A stretch of 64,000 nucleotides of DNA, taken from the NCBI GenBank assembly GCA_018350325.1, contig JAEVLN010000046.1, positions 248,001 through 312,000 of the forward strand, read 5' to 3'. Numbering within the stretch: position 1 is the first letter of the stretch; the number at the start of each line of letters is the position of its first letter. Made by a program: the position numbers and the translations under genes. The notes below the pieces were generated by a model. It ran no database searches and had not been told where the DNA came from. It saw only the letters and a list, made by a program, of their open reading frames with translations. The DNA is from Globodera rostochiensis (Eukaryota; Nematoda; Chromadorea; Rhabditida; Heteroderidae). Shown here piece after piece: positions 1-12,209 of this stretch.

Positions 1-1539
1 AATAAAAATTCTGAGCGATCACACATTTATTGACTTTTCGTTTTTCCACATTATTTTTTCGTTTGGCTGTGATTGGTTTGGCTACCCGATGCTGTGTGGA
101 TGGATGATGTGTGAATTAGACTAATTAAAATGTGGGAAATTCAAAAAAAAACGTTTAGTTAAAGCGATAGTATCGGGGGGGGGGGGACATTACATTTTGG
201 TGACGGGTGGCCGGCCTGGTTGAAGCGAATGAATCGCCTGCCGAATTCAAAAACACTTTCAATTTATGTGCATTTTTTAGAAAATGTCTATTCGACCACT
301 TATTTTAATTTAGGCACTTATTGTCATTTGGTCGGGACCGGGATTTTTGGAAACACCGGACCGGGAGTAAGAAAATTAAAAAACCAGGATTTTATGAATG
401 TGAAAATTAATCAAATCCCGGTCAAAAAAACCGGGATTTTAGGAGTGGGAAAATTAATCAAATCCCGGTCAAAAAACCCGGGGTCTAATGGTCAAAAACA
501 AAGATTTGTAATTTTGAAAAAACCCGGGATTTTATAGGGGAAAAATTAAGTCCCAAAATTGGAGAGTTCAGTACCAGTCCGGGTCCCGACCAACTCTAAT
601 TTAAAGACGAGATTTTTATGTTTTTAAGCTTTGACGAGAGAAACGTTTGAATTAGACATTTTTGTCCATAAAATCTCGTCTCTAATCATTAATTATACAA
701 TGAATAAACAATTGTAATGTTTTTCATTTAATTATCAGAAACAACCCGAACAAAACAAAAGCTTCAAATGTCGTTCTTCTTCACGTTGCTGGCCTTTTCC
801 CTGTTTGCCGTTTGTTCTGGTATTATAAAGATTGGGTTGTCTCTGCTTAAAGTTTTTCATTTTGTCACTCAAAAGCCTTTGGAGTAGACCAGGGATGGGA
901 GCCGACGACCTCAAAAATTTCGGAAATCGGAATTCCGAGGCCTTAAAATTTTTCGGAAATCGGAATTCCGGGGTTTCAAAATTTTCCGGAAATCGGAATC
1001 CGACCCCCAAAAAAAGTCGGAAATCGGAATTCCGACCATTCCTGGTGTGGACGAATGAAACAAATAAATTGATTAAAAAATAAATAAAGTTTAGTAAAAG
1101 TATGCAAAATAAATTTCATAAAATCAGTTGTCGTCGTCTCCAACACCTGATTAATTAAAATTTTCAATAACAAAATTTTAAATTCAAAATACATAAGTAT
1201 TATTTAAGGGATCAACTGCAAAGTTGGGTATATGAGCACCATTCATTTTGACCCAATTTTCAAAGCTGAGATGAAACAATGTAATGGCGACAAACAAGAG
1301 CATCGTTGCTTTTCTGCTGTCTGTACCACAGGTTAAAAATGGGGTGCTTTAATTACACTTTTATATTTAATTAAAATTATTTAACCATTTTCTTGAAGTA
1401 CCGTAACACCCCATACAGTAAGCACTGATTGTTTAAAATTATTTTCTAACTAAAAATGCGATTGCCACCCCTCTTTTTTTTTGAAGGATACTGTGACGGA
1501 AGATTAAAATTTAAATTTTTTTCAAATTAAAATAAATAG
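1..1539. other. Non-coding DNA with small palindromic repeats
   Basis: I see no convincing gene here. About 330-595 is a G/C-rich element built from repeated 'cccggtc'-type words and ending in 'gaccaactcta', like the TA-flanked elements at 31.5 and 32.1 kb. About 893-1043 is a 'ccggaattcc'-type element whose ends read CAGGGATGG and CCATTCCTG. A run of ten or more G lies near 175-187. The remainder is AT-rich. The short open frames are products of these repeats. Confidence 0.6.
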
Positions 1540-1755
1540 CGTCCACTCCGCACGGGAGAGCGATTGTGTGGGGATGTTTGGCGGATGCGGATATGCGAAT
1601 CTGTAAAACGGGAAGCGACAACATATATCTCGCGGAGAAGCTTGCCTCTAACTTGGACCTGGTAGATCATATGCCGGATTTGCTATGCGGCCAATGCCAG
1701 TCGTCCGCTTATGGTGAAGAAATGGGCAACAAAGCCGACAGATTCAGGGACGCAG
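1540..1755 (+). CDS. Putative internal exon, unrecognised
   Basis: An open stretch with balanced codon composition stands out from AT-rich surroundings. It is bounded by a possible acceptor (aatAG before 1540) and a good donor (gacgcAG|GTGC at 1755/1756). The peptide includes DNIYLAEKLASNLDLVDHM and MPDLLCGQCQSSAYG, with a Cys-x-x-Cys pair. I do not recognise the family and cannot place partner exons. It may be a real exon of a gene whose other exons are degraded or lie outside the window, or a captured fragment. Confidence 0.3.
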
Positions 1756-1869
1756 GTGCTTTTTTTGCTTAGTTAATAATTTTCCAAGGATTAAATTTAT
1801 CGAAAAATCTTTTTGACTTTTCAGACACATTCTTCAAAATTTATGGGTACTTTTATGTTACAATAAAAA

Positions 1870-2265
1870 AAAAGTGTTTTTTTGTTTTCAAAGTCGATAA
1901 AAAGCTCTTTCTAGGGGGCTTCGGCGTCGTAGAATCCAAATCTGACTTACATTTCGACCGATTTTGAACCCCGAATACAAATTCAAAGAAAGAAATATTT
2001 TTTTCCACTTTTGTCAAAAAATTTTATTTTTGATTTACATTGTGCTGAATAAAGATTATCAGTTTGGTGGCATAAATTCAACTTTTGTTTTGCAAAAGCT
2101 CATTAAAAATTGATCGACATTTCGACGATTTTAATGGAAAAATGCGAAATCTGGAAATTGTTCGAATTCGATCAAAATGGAAGTCATATTCGGATTCTAC
2201 GACCCTAAAAACCTCTAGAAGTGTGTGTTTCAACATTTGAAACAGATTTTTTGCTGTTGTCACAT
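1870..2265. repeat. Foldback (MITE-like) element, family shared with 29.2 kb
   Basis: The outer arms are imperfect inverted repeats: the left arm has 'ttcaaagtcgataaaaag' then 'gtagaatccaaatctgac', and the right arm has 'tcatattcggattctacga' then 'cctctagaag'. A second member with the same design lies at about 29190-29465, with 'cagaatccgaatctgac' on the left and 'gtcagattcggattc' on the right. No transposase is present, so this is a non-autonomous element. Exact ends and target duplication are not clear. Confidence 0.6.
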
Positions 2266-2289
2266 AACAGAAAAATACCAATTTATGTT

Positions 2290-2968
2290 TGATATACCAA
2301 AGAACACAAATTCAGAGACGGAAAGGCACTGGCATGTCTCGATGAACTCGCCTCGATGAAGTCACCTTCTTAATTCAGCGTCGGCGGAATTGATGACGAA
2401 TATAAATGGAAAAACAGAGAAAATTCCGATTTTTTGCGTATTTAAAGATGCATTTCGCAATAATTATTTTGGTCAAATCATTAGATAAAAAAGATTTGTT
2501 TGTTTGTCTGTGTGCAACGCTGTTGAATTTATTGAAGACGATGCGCCAAGTGGAAAAATTGAAAAAGGTTAGACAGAGATTTGAAAGAAATAATGTGGAA
2601 GGTGGTGCGAAGCTTGCGGCCCTAATTAAGCAAATAAAACAAATGACAAAATAATCTTGGTAATTTATTACACAGAGTGCGTAACTGTCCTTATTTATAA
2701 GATTTGTTCTTATTTGGAGGGTCCTAATCTTACAAATTAAAAATGTCATTATTTGTAAGATTTGTCTACATATGAGCCCTTCGCAATTCTGTACAGCCAA
2801 ATTTGTTGCTTCTTTCGTGTTCAAAGGGGTCAAGTAGAAAGCAGCTCGAATTAAAAAGTCTAGAAGATCAATTTTTGGATATATTTTAAATAATTTACTT
2901 TTAAATTTTATAATTATTTTTTATACAGATGAGTGCAGAATCTAATGGAAAATAAGAATATATTTTAA
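2290..2968. other. AT-rich spacer before the satellite, no supported gene
   Basis: Both strands carry modest open frames here (2406-2654 forward, 2375-2833 reverse), but they overlap each other, are AT-driven and have no recognisable motif. I do not call a gene. Confidence 0.5.
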
Positions 2969-5900
2969 AATTGGTTTTGTTTCCTGATCGTTCATACCAT
3001 TTCTAACAAATTCATTGGAATAAGAATTACCAATAAATTGCATTTCCGAAAATGCCTTACATCGGGAAATAAACGTAATTTACAGTACGTAATAAATAAA
3101 TTCGTGTTTACTGATCGTTCATACCATTTCTAACAAATTCATTGAATAATAATTACAAATAAATTGCATTTCCGGAAATGTCTTACATCGGGAAATAAAC
3201 GTAATTTACAGTACGTAATAAATAAATTCGTGTTTACTGATCGTTCATACCATTTCTAACAAATTCATTGGAATAAGAATTACAAATAAATTGCATTTCC
3301 GAAAATGCCTTACATCGGGAAATAAACGTAATTTACAGTACGGAATAAATAAATTCGTGTTTACTGATCGTTCATACCATTTCTAACAAATTCATTGAAT
3401 AATAATTACAAATAAATTGCATTTCCGGAAATGCCTTACATCGGGAAATAAACGTAATTTACAGTACGTAATAAATAAATTCGTGTTTACTGATCGTTCA
3501 TACCATTTCTAACAAATTCATTGAATAATAATTACAAATAAATTGCATTTCCGGAAATGCCTTACATCGGGAAATAAACGTAATTTACAGTACGTAATAA
3601 ATAAATTCGTGTTTACTGATCGTTCATACCATTTCTAACAAATTCATTGGAATAATAATTACAAATAAATTGCATTTCCGAAAATGCCTTACATCGGGAA
3701 ATAAACGTAATTTACAGTACGGAATAAATAAATTCGTGTTTACTGATCGTTCATACCATTTATAACAAATTCATTGGAATAATAATTACAAATAAATTGC
3801 ATTTCCGAAAATGCCTTACATCGGGAAATAAACGTAATTTACAGTACGTAATAAATAAATTCGTGTTTACTGATCGTTCATACCATTTCTAACAAATTCA
3901 TTGGAATAAGAATTAATAATAAATTGCATTTCCGAAAATACATCGGGAAATAAACGTAATTTACAGTACGTAATAAATAAATTCGTGTTTACTGATCGTT
4001 CATACCATTTCTAACAAATTCATTGGAATAATAATTACAAATAAATTGCATTTCCGAAAATGCCTTACATCGGGAAATAAACGTAATTTACAGTACGGAA
4101 TAAATAAATTCGTGTTTACTGATCGTTCATACCATTTCTAACAAATTCATTGGAATAATAATTACAAATAAATTGCATTTCCGAAAATGCCTTACATCGG
4201 GAAATAAACGTAATTTACAGTACGGAATAAATAAATTCGTGTTTACTGATCGTTCATACCATTTCTAACAAATTCATTGGAATAATAATTACAAATAAAT
4301 TGCATTTCCGGAAATGCCTTGCATCGGGAAATAAACGTAATTTACAGTATGTAATAAATAAATTCGTGTTTACTGATCGTTCATACCATTTATAACAAAT
4401 TCATTGGAATAATAATTACAAATAAATTGCATTTCCGAAAATGCCTTACATCGGGAAATAAACGTAATTTACAGTACGGAATAAATAAATTCGTGTTTAC
4501 TGATCGTTCATACCATTTCTAACAAATTCATTGGAATAATAATTACAAATAAATTGCATTTCCGAAAATGCCTTACATCGGGAAATAAACGTAATTTACA
4601 GTACGGAATAAATAAATTCGTGTTTACTGATCGTTCATACCATTTCTAACAAATTCATTGGAATAATAATTACAAATAAATTGCATTTCCGAAAATGCCT
4701 TACATCGGGAAATAAACGTAATTTACAGTACGGAATAAATAAATTCGTGTTTACTGATCGTTCATACCATTTCTAACAAATTCATTGGAATAATAATTAC
4801 AAATAAATTGCATTTCCGAAAATGCCTTACATCGGGAAATAAACGTAATTTACAGTACGGAATAAATAAATTCGTGTTTACTGATCGTTCATACCATTTC
4901 TAACAAATTCATTGGAATAAGAATTACAAATAAATTGCATTTCCGAAAATGCCTTACATCGGGAAATAAACGTAATTTACAGTACGGAATAAATAAATTC
5001 GTGTTTACTGATCGTTCATACCATTTCTAACAAATTCATTGGAATAATAATTACAAATAAATTGCATTTCCGAAAATGCCTTACATCGGGAAATAAACGT
5101 AATTTACAGTACGGAATAAATAAATTCGTGTTTACTGATCGTTCATACATTTCTAACAAATTCATTGGAATAATAATTACAAATAAATTGCATTTCCGGA
5201 AATGCCTTGCATCGGGAAATAAACGTAATTTACAGTATGTAATAAATAAATTCGTGTTTACTGATCGTTCATACCATTTCTAACAAATTCATTGGAATAA
5301 TAATTACAAATAAATTGCATTTCCGGAAATGCCTTACATCGGGAAATAAACGTAATTTACAGTACGTAATAAATAAATTCGTGTTTACTGATCGTTCATA
5401 CCATTTCTAACAAATTCATTGGAATAATAATTACAAATAAATTGCATTTCCGAAAATACATCGGGAAATAAACGTAATTTACAGTACGGAATAAATAAAT
5501 TCGTGTTTACTGATCGTTCATACCATTTCTAACAAATTCATTGGAATAATAATTACAAATAAATTGCATTTCCGAAAATGTCTTACATCGGGAAATAAAC
5601 GTAATTTACAGTACGGAATAAATAAATTCGTGTTTACTGATCGTTCATACCATTTCTAACAAATTCATTGGAATAATAATTACAAATAAATTGCATTTCC
5701 GAAAATGCCTTACATCGGGAAATAAACGTAATTTACAGTACGGAATAAATAAATTCGTGTTTACTGATCGTTCATACCATTTCTAACAAATTCATTGGAA
5801 TAATAATTACAAATAAATTGCATTTCCGGAAATGCCTTGCATCGGGAAATAAACGTAATTTACAGTACGGAATAAATAAATTCGTGTTTACTGATCGTTC

Positions 5901-6335
5901 ATACCATTTCTAACAAATTCATTGAATAATAATTACAAATAAATTGCATTTCCGGAAATGCCTTACATCGGGAAATAAACGTAATTTACAGTACGTAATA
6001 AATAAATTCGTGTTTACTGATCGTTCATACCATTTCTAACAAATTCATTGGAATAATAATTACAAATAAATTGCATTTCCGGAAATGCCTTACATCGGGA
6101 AATAAACGTAATTTACAGTACGGAATAAATAAATTCGTGTTTACTGATCGTTCATACCATTTCTAACAAATTCATTGGAATAATAATTACAAATAAATTG
6201 CATTTCCGGAAATGCCTTACATCGGGAAATAAACGTAATTTACAGTACCTAATAAATAAATTCGTGTTTACTGATCGTTCATACCATTTCTAACAAATTC
6301 ATTGGAATAATAATTACAAATAAATTGCATTTCCG
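2969..6335. repeat. Satellite array, 126/127-bp unit, about 27 copies
   Basis: The unit begins 'attcgtgtttactgatcgtt', includes 'cattgcatttccg', 'cttacatcgggaaataaac' and 'gtaatttacagtac', and repeats head to tail without interruption. Spacing between successive unit starts is 126 bp where a unit reads 'attgaat' and 127 where it reads 'attggaat'. Copies are nearly identical, differing mostly at a few linked sites (ccggaaatg or ccgaaaatg, acggaa or acgtaa). Two units (near 3937 and 5452) share the same 5-bp loss before 'acatcggg'. The last copy breaks at 'tttccgattggg'. It is AT-rich and not coding. Confidence 0.97.
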
Positions 6336-6841
6336 ATTGGGCATTTGCAGATAATTAATAATTGATTAAGTATAATTATTTAATTTATTAATTTTATAAA
6401 GGTTTGAATTGATGCAATAAATAAGAATCTAATCGGGTTGGTGCTTTATTTGTCAAGTGCACAAAAGAATTTTAGCGGTATAATGGGGAAGAAAAGAGCA
6501 ATCGGTTATGGCAAATACGTTCTGCCAGCCGCCATCTTTGATGTTTACATTTGTTATCCCCCCGGGGGGAGGGGGGTTGGAGCGAGGGGGGGGGGGGGGG
6601 GGTACCGACGGCCGGGGGGAGCGGGATGGACAAAGACTTTGGCACATCAACAAAGATCGGATCACCCGATAAGCGAAGAGTAATTCGAAAAGTAATTGGA
6701 CAATAAGAAATTTGGGGGTCAGCAAAAATTTTGGCTACTACGTTTAAGCTTTTATTGTTATACATTATGCTATTTCAATCAATTAATAAATAATTCGTTT
6801 TCAGACGGCAATTTTACTGTGAATGTTGGAGGAGGTTGACA
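6336..6841. other. Spacer with G/C homopolymers upstream of the FIC gene
   Basis: AT-rich sequence follows the satellite, then a G-rich block at about 6558-6625 with runs of C and a run of 14 G. No gene is supported. The promoter or 5' leader of the FIC-domain gene presumably lies here, but I see no defined element. Confidence 0.45.
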
Positions 6842-8500
6842 ATGGCACTAACAATGAGCAACACGCATCACTTTGTGATCAACAGTTTTACATCCGAGTT
6901 TAAAAATATTGTATATTTTTTTTCACCAACAGGACTTTTCAATTCATCACGGCGGTGGTGTTGCTGCTGATCAGTCGGATGTTCATCAACAAACATTTTG
7001 TTCTTTATATCAGTCATTCAGCAACGAAGTTGGGAGCACTTTTGGACACAAAACAGGTAGGCGAATCATATAGATGCAAAAATAAAATTCCAAGCATCCC
7101 CTATGGGCTCTCTCGGCCCTTCAAAAATCCCTAAAAATCAATCAGTAAGGTGAACACAACATAAATTTCAAAAATTGAATTTAATACGCTGGAATTAAAA
7201 AAGACATTTTTTTTTGTGGTTGAGTAGCCAACCCAGTGTATTTTCTCCCTGAATTTCCGACTCCCGTTTCTGGGAAAGGCCAATCTCGAGAACTGTTTCC
7301 GCGAATACGTCTCGAGCCGCTCAGTTATTATTGTTTTTCCCACTACAGTCAACAACAACAACAACAACAGCAAAATGTTGTCGGTATTGTCTCCGAACAG
7401 CTTCGATGGCATGGGTAACTTTAATTTAGCATTAATAATTTTATTAAAATGACTGATGAAGGCGGTCCTGTCCCCAGGGCCCAAAAAAAACCCCAGGATT
7501 CTAGGGAATTCTGGGAAGAGCTGGAGAGAGTCGAGCGTGCCGCGGCCTCCCCGTACCAGGACGACTCGCACGCTTTCGACCAGCTGCACCAGTTCCCCGG
7601 GGTGGTGACCCACGAGGTCGATTAAAATTATCGCAAATAAAATAAAATATTTTTTGCTGAATAAATATTTTTTAACATAAAATATTGTCCAATTAAAAAT
7701 ATATTTAATTGTTTAGACCATCTTGAAACTACACAAAATAGCCCTGCCAGGGCGTGATCAAGTTGCCGGTCCTGTACTGTGGGCAGCATGGGCACCAGCC
7801 AACCCGGACAATTTGGGTCGGGAATCACGAGGCCTGCCAAAATCAGCATGTTCAGGTAAGATCTCAGATCACCTTCCCGAAAATATGGCAACCGGCCCCA
7901 AAAATATGGCATTTTTATGGCTTGGGTTTCACGAAGCAAGGAGCACTATTTCCGGGGAATTCTCTTTTTCCCGTAAAAAAATAAGAATTTTTCACAGAGT
8001 TCTAAAATATGGCAAATTATGGCAAGTGTGAAAATATGGCAAAAAATTTGGCAAATTTCCAAAATGTTCATTTTGATACCCTGTTTTTAGCGCGAAATGG
8101 ACAAGTTTTTGAACTGGCTGAATGAAGAAGAAGCCAAAATCGGGACGACCGAAAGCATGGGCATTCAAAAATTTGTCGCCCTGGTGCATTATAAAATTGT
8201 AAGGAAAAAATATTTGCAAATTATTATTTTTTTATTTATTTTAAGGTCAAAATTCACCCGTTCTATGCGGGAAACGGCAGAGGATCACGGGTGCTGATGT
8301 CCTTCATCATGATGCGGCACGGCTTAGGGCCTTTTGTCATCCCTGAGGCCCAACGTGTGGCATACAACAAAGCACTGTCGAATCCGGTGGAAGCAGAGTT
8401 CGTCAACTTGATCAGCTTCTTAGTGTTCAACTACTGCGGTAATAAAAAAAAATGTTATTTAAACACAAAAAAATATTTTGCAGAATTCCGCTGAAGAACT
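6842..8500 (+). CDS. FIC-domain protein (FICD/FIC-1-like), frame broken
   Basis: Probable exons: an uncertain first exon from ATG 6842, then 6933-7056, 7349-7414, 7462-7616, 7717-7855, 8091-8198, 8246-8438 and a poorly resolved 3' end near 8483-8500. The core is clear: TILKLHKIALPGRDQVAG, then RTIWVGNHEACQNQHVQ, FLNWLNEEEAKIG, FVALVHYKI and VKIHPFYAGNGRGSR. This is the order seen in FICD, which AMPylates and de-AMPylates the ER chaperone BiP. The Fic motif HPFx(D/E)GNGRxxR has Ala instead of Asp/Glu at the Mg-binding position. Exon 7717-7855 starts in one frame and must end in another: its length is 3n+1 where 3n is needed. I found no inhibitory (S/T)xxxE(G/N) motif. The N-terminal half contains an Asn run. 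It may be a pseudogene or carry one assembly indel. Confidence 0.75.
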
Positions 8501-9500
8501 CGATGTTAACCCCCTCCCCCCCCCCCATCGATCGATCTTGTTTAAAAAGATCCAAATTTGCCAGTTTAAATGCATTTTTTTATTGGTTTTGAAAAATAAA
8601 ACAAACTCACCCTGTTCGACGTCCGTTATCATTTTGTTGCTGATATTCCAAAAAAATTGGTCGAAAAATGCAGTGGACCGGCGGCTGGCGGAGATGTTCA
8701 CGGACTAAACATAATATTTACTGGATTATAAAATAATTCAAATTATTACTTTGATAGGTAATTATGATTTTAATTTTGCTGGCATTTAAAATATATAAAC
8801 TACTTAAAAAAGGAAAAAATAAAATAGGAATTGTGTATGAATGAAGCCCGGAAGGTTTGATTGATATTAAAATTCTGTTTTCTCCTAAGTTATTATGTGT
8901 TTTTATATATTTTTTTTCATTAATAAAGTTTTAAATGAGGGAAAAAGCTTGTTGGCGTTGAGCATTTTTTATAAAAAATATTGAATTCAATTAAAATTTA
9001 TTAATATTGAAAGTCAAATTTTCTCGCTCACCTCTGATCGGGTGCCCCGTCGTCGGTGCCGACGGGATTGCGAAGCAATTGCTGCACCTTTGGCTCATTT
9101 AAAAAGATTATTATAAAAATGTTGACAAATAATTAATACCATTAAGTGTGAAAATTATGAAATAAATCTTGTAATATGTAATTTAATAATTAATATTTAT
9201 GAATTATCGTCTTCTATACATACTTAGTAAGTTTTGCGTTTTGCCCTGCGGAAAAGTTTTGCGATCGGTTCATCCTCAGAGGACGAAGGCTGGCACTTAA
9301 TTAGAAATCAAAAAAGAGAGATAGACAATGATAAATTAATTCACATTTATTAGAAATTCATTGGAAAACCCATAAAAATTAAAATATATACATATTAAGG
9401 AATAAAAATTTTATTAACTTTTTTCCCCCATAATTTCATAAAAAGAAGATTCTCTAATTTTTGTGTTCGGACTTCTAACCTTCTCCAACCCTAAACCGAT
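8501..9500. other. AT-rich spacer with two weak minus-strand exon candidates
   Basis: A C run of 11 lies at about 8514-8526. The frame ending VDRRLAEMFTD with stop at about 8706-8708 could be a 3' exon of the FIC gene but has no firm splice support. On the minus strand, 9032-9087 is flanked by AG and GTGAGC and reads VQQLLRNPVGTDDGAPDQR. Also on the minus strand, 9224-9295 follows an AG and reads CQPSSSEDEPIAKLFRRAKR before a stop. Neither is recognised, and each is too short to call alone. Confidence 0.3.
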
Positions 9501-9504
9501 TAGG

Positions 9505-9745
9505 TCAAACATAATATCAAATGAAAGCTCTCGATGAGTATAAGCTATATACACAGAGGCTAATCAATTGGTCAACGCTCAAAAAAGTTATGGCCAAATA
9601 AGCCAAAAAAAGGCCCTTTTTTTGTTTTTTGCTCAAAATTTTTTGCGCTTTGTTGACCAATCGATCAGCTTCTGTTTGAATACAGCAGCTTCTTCTACTC
9701 ATCAGAGCTTTCATTTGATAATGTGTTTGATCTAATCAGTTTTTA
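9505..9745. repeat. Foldback element
   Basis: Left arm 'atcaaatgaaagctctcgat' pairs with right arm 'agagctttcatttgat'. Inward, 'caattggtcaacgc' pairs with 'gttgaccaatcga'. The centre is T/A runs around 'gttatggccaaa'. The 28.6-28.95 kb foldback has the same layout and the same 'gttatggccaaa' core, so the two look related. Confidence 0.65.
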
Positions 9746-10324
9746 GGTTGGATTTAACCAATGTTCAATAAAAATTGCGGGAGCGGGAATTTCAAAAAGT
9801 TGCGGGACGGGAATCCCGCACCCGCAAAAATCCCGAAAGTTTTTTGCGGGATTCCCGTGCGGGAACGGGAAAAAATTTTGAAAAATTAATATTTTTGGTA
9901 TGCACTTTGCGGTAAATTTTTTAAAATTTTTGTTAAGAAAATTGCTGAAAATTTTCAAAAATTTTGCCGATAAGGCCGTAGGGGGCGGGGTGGGTCAGCA
10001 CACAACACTCACTCAACCGGGACTTTTGAGGTTGAAATTTCAAAGGTATCCAATTCAAATCGATCGATTTGAATTTATTTTAAATCTATTTTTTCACAAT
10101 CCATCGCAAACAAAATATGTTTTTCGTGCATAACTCGCCAAAACCAAGCTGCAGAAAAAATAGTTAAATAACTAAATTCCGGTCCCTACTTATCAATCGG
10201 CGGAAAGGGAACGCTTTTTGAGAGAGGAAATGGCCGAAGATTGAGCCGGCGGCGGCGGCTTTTGGCCCGACTTTTTGGTTGGGTTGGGTGAGTCACAACG
10301 AATGAACGACGACAATTTGAATTA

Positions 10325-10564
10325 GAGACCTGACTTGAGGAACGATCGAGATTACGATCGAGATTCTCGAAAAATCTCGAATCTCGTAAAATCTCGAAAA
10401 AAATTTAAACGATCGAGATTCGTTCGAGATCACTGAAAAATCTTTAAAAAATCTCGAAAAATCTCGGCAAAAATTGTTCGATCGAGATTTCGATCGAGAA
10501 TCTCGAAAAAATCTCGTCGAGATTTTCCGAGATTACGATCGAGAATCTCGATCGGTCCGATCTC
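10325..10564. mobile_element. TA-flanked palindromic micro-element, 'tctcgat' family
   Basis: The element lies between TA dinucleotides (ttTAGAG at the left, CTCTAatt at the right) and consists almost wholly of overlapping copies of 'atctcgatcg' and its complement. Ends read GAGACC and GATCTC. Related copies occur near 25215-25555, 26045-26225, 27000-27050, 27140-27205, 27718-27765, 29966-30030, 35790-35910, 39265-39465, 41312-41412 and 56468-56580, many in introns. It has no coding capacity. A related block with 'gcgggattcccg' words lies at 9770-9870. Confidence 0.6.
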
Positions 10565-10834
10565 TAATTTGAATTCAATTCAAAGCACAAAAGAACGCAT
10601 GTCAAACAAAAGTAAAAATACGATAAATTTCAAAAAAAAAAAGAAGCATAAACTAATATTATCAAATGCTCGAATTTTAAATCTTAAATTTTCAATTGCG
10701 AAAATTGAATTTGAGATCGGACGAGGCCTCTAATTTCGTTTCGAAAAATTTTATTTTCTACTTTTATCGATTAAATAAGTGACGTAGAAACAGTAAATTG
10801 GACTTACGAGAATGAATGGGGTGAAAGAGAGGGA

Positions 10835-11068
10835 GAAAGAGTGGAAAAAGGAGAAAAAGGAAGAGAAAAAGTGGGAAAAGTAGAAAAAGGAAGAGAAAGA
10901 GCCGGAAAAGGAGAAAAAGGAAGAGTGGGAAAAGGAGAAAGGAAGAGAAAAGTGGGAAAAGGAGAAAAAGGAAGAGAAAAAGTGGGAAAAGGAGAAAAAG
11001 GAAGAGAAAAAATGGGAAAAGGAGAAAAAGGAAGAGAAAAAGTGGGAAAAGGAGAAAAAGGAAGAGCC
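10835..11068. repeat. Purine-rich minisatellite
   Basis: Tandem units of about 30 bp (variants of 'ggagaaaaaggaagagaaaa' plus 'agtgggaaaa') run through the region, with only A and G except for single bases. Both strands are open because of composition, giving Lys/Glu/Gly-rich and Phe/Ser/Leu-rich frames with no conserved motif, so I do not call a protein. Confidence 0.85.
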
Positions 11069-11500
11069 CACCATTTTTTTCAAGCAGTGAAAAATTATCA
11101 ATTTGGTCAGATTTCTGAAGAAATAACAAATCTGGCGGGCACTCGGCGGCTGTTTGGTTGGTTGAGTGATTGGTTTCGGCAATTTGAAAACATCGATTTG
11201 TTGGCCAAGTGCAAAATTTTTCAATTTTCAAAAAGGGCATCAAATTAGGGCGTCATGTGTTTCCGATAGTAGTTGATTTTGACAGTAAGTGATTTCGATA
11301 GTGGACTTTGACAGTGCCACTGTTGAAATTAAGTTTTCATAAAAGAATGTAAAAATCTATTCAAATCAATTTTTAATAAAAAAACAACATTCTTCTGCTT
11401 AAATTTAACTCTTGTGGGTGGTTGGCGTAGTGACAAAGTTAAAATGATGACGTTTTGTTCGATCTTTTTGATAGTATAGTGCAAAAATGTCTCTGATGAG

Positions 11501-12209
11501 TAGGGAACGGATTATATGCATTTTGCATATTTTGTTTTCTCATATGCTTTGAAGAATACGGCTTAAAAATAGCCTTTTCGCGTTGGTTTGAGCTTTTTTG
11601 GTCAAGTTTAAAAAAACATATTTTTCATATTTTGGGGGTTCGTGCATATTTTTTACATATTTTGCATATTTTGGCATATTTTGCATATTTCGAGCATATT
11701 TTAGCATTTTTGTTCAAAAATTTGATAAAATGAACCCAAAATCATGGATTTCTGGCTGTTTTTGAAAAATAATTCATATTTTTAACAATAAGGTTTAGTC
11801 ATTTTTGAAAAAAATGCTTGAAGAATTGAACATTTTCATAAAAATAAGGGGAAAAATCGCGGCGCTGAAATGGCGCAGCGCTCGAGTGGCTGGCGCGGAG
11901 ATGGCCAGCCGGCGATGAATTGGCCTGACAGTTAAAATTCCGGAACTTTTTTCTCAATTTGTTCAACTTTCCAAAAATACTAAAATAATATGCGAAGGCT
12001 TTAAACCTACTTATCAGACGTTAAAAGATGAAAAAATTAAGTATTAAGCAAAATAGTAAACTAAAAGTGCCATTTTTCGATGCATATTTCGGCATTTTTG
12101 GTGCATATTTCGGCATTTTTGGCATATTTTGGTGCATATTTTGGCCTTTTTTTGGTGCATATATATGCGCATATTTGGCCATTTTTGGTGCATATCGGTC
12201 CGATCCCTA
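11501..12209. mobile_element. Non-autonomous hAT-type element with 8-bp target duplication
   Basis: CTGATGAG occurs at 11493-11500 and again at 12210-12217, directly flanking the element. The termini are inverted repeats, TAGGGAaCGG at the left and the complement of CGATCCCTA at the right. An 8-bp duplication with (T/C)AGGG ends is what hAT transposons leave. The interior is made of 'gcatattt' words and has no transposase, so it was probably moved by an enzyme encoded elsewhere. Confidence 0.85.

Noticed and set aside
2969..6335. Possible CRISPR array
   Set aside because: Units are directly adjacent with no unique spacers, the genome is eukaryotic, and the unit is 126/127 bp.
10751..11248. 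Long open frames on both strands (Lys/Glu/Gly-rich and Phe/Ser/Leu-rich)
   Set aside because: They arise from a purine-only minisatellite; no motif, no splice structure.
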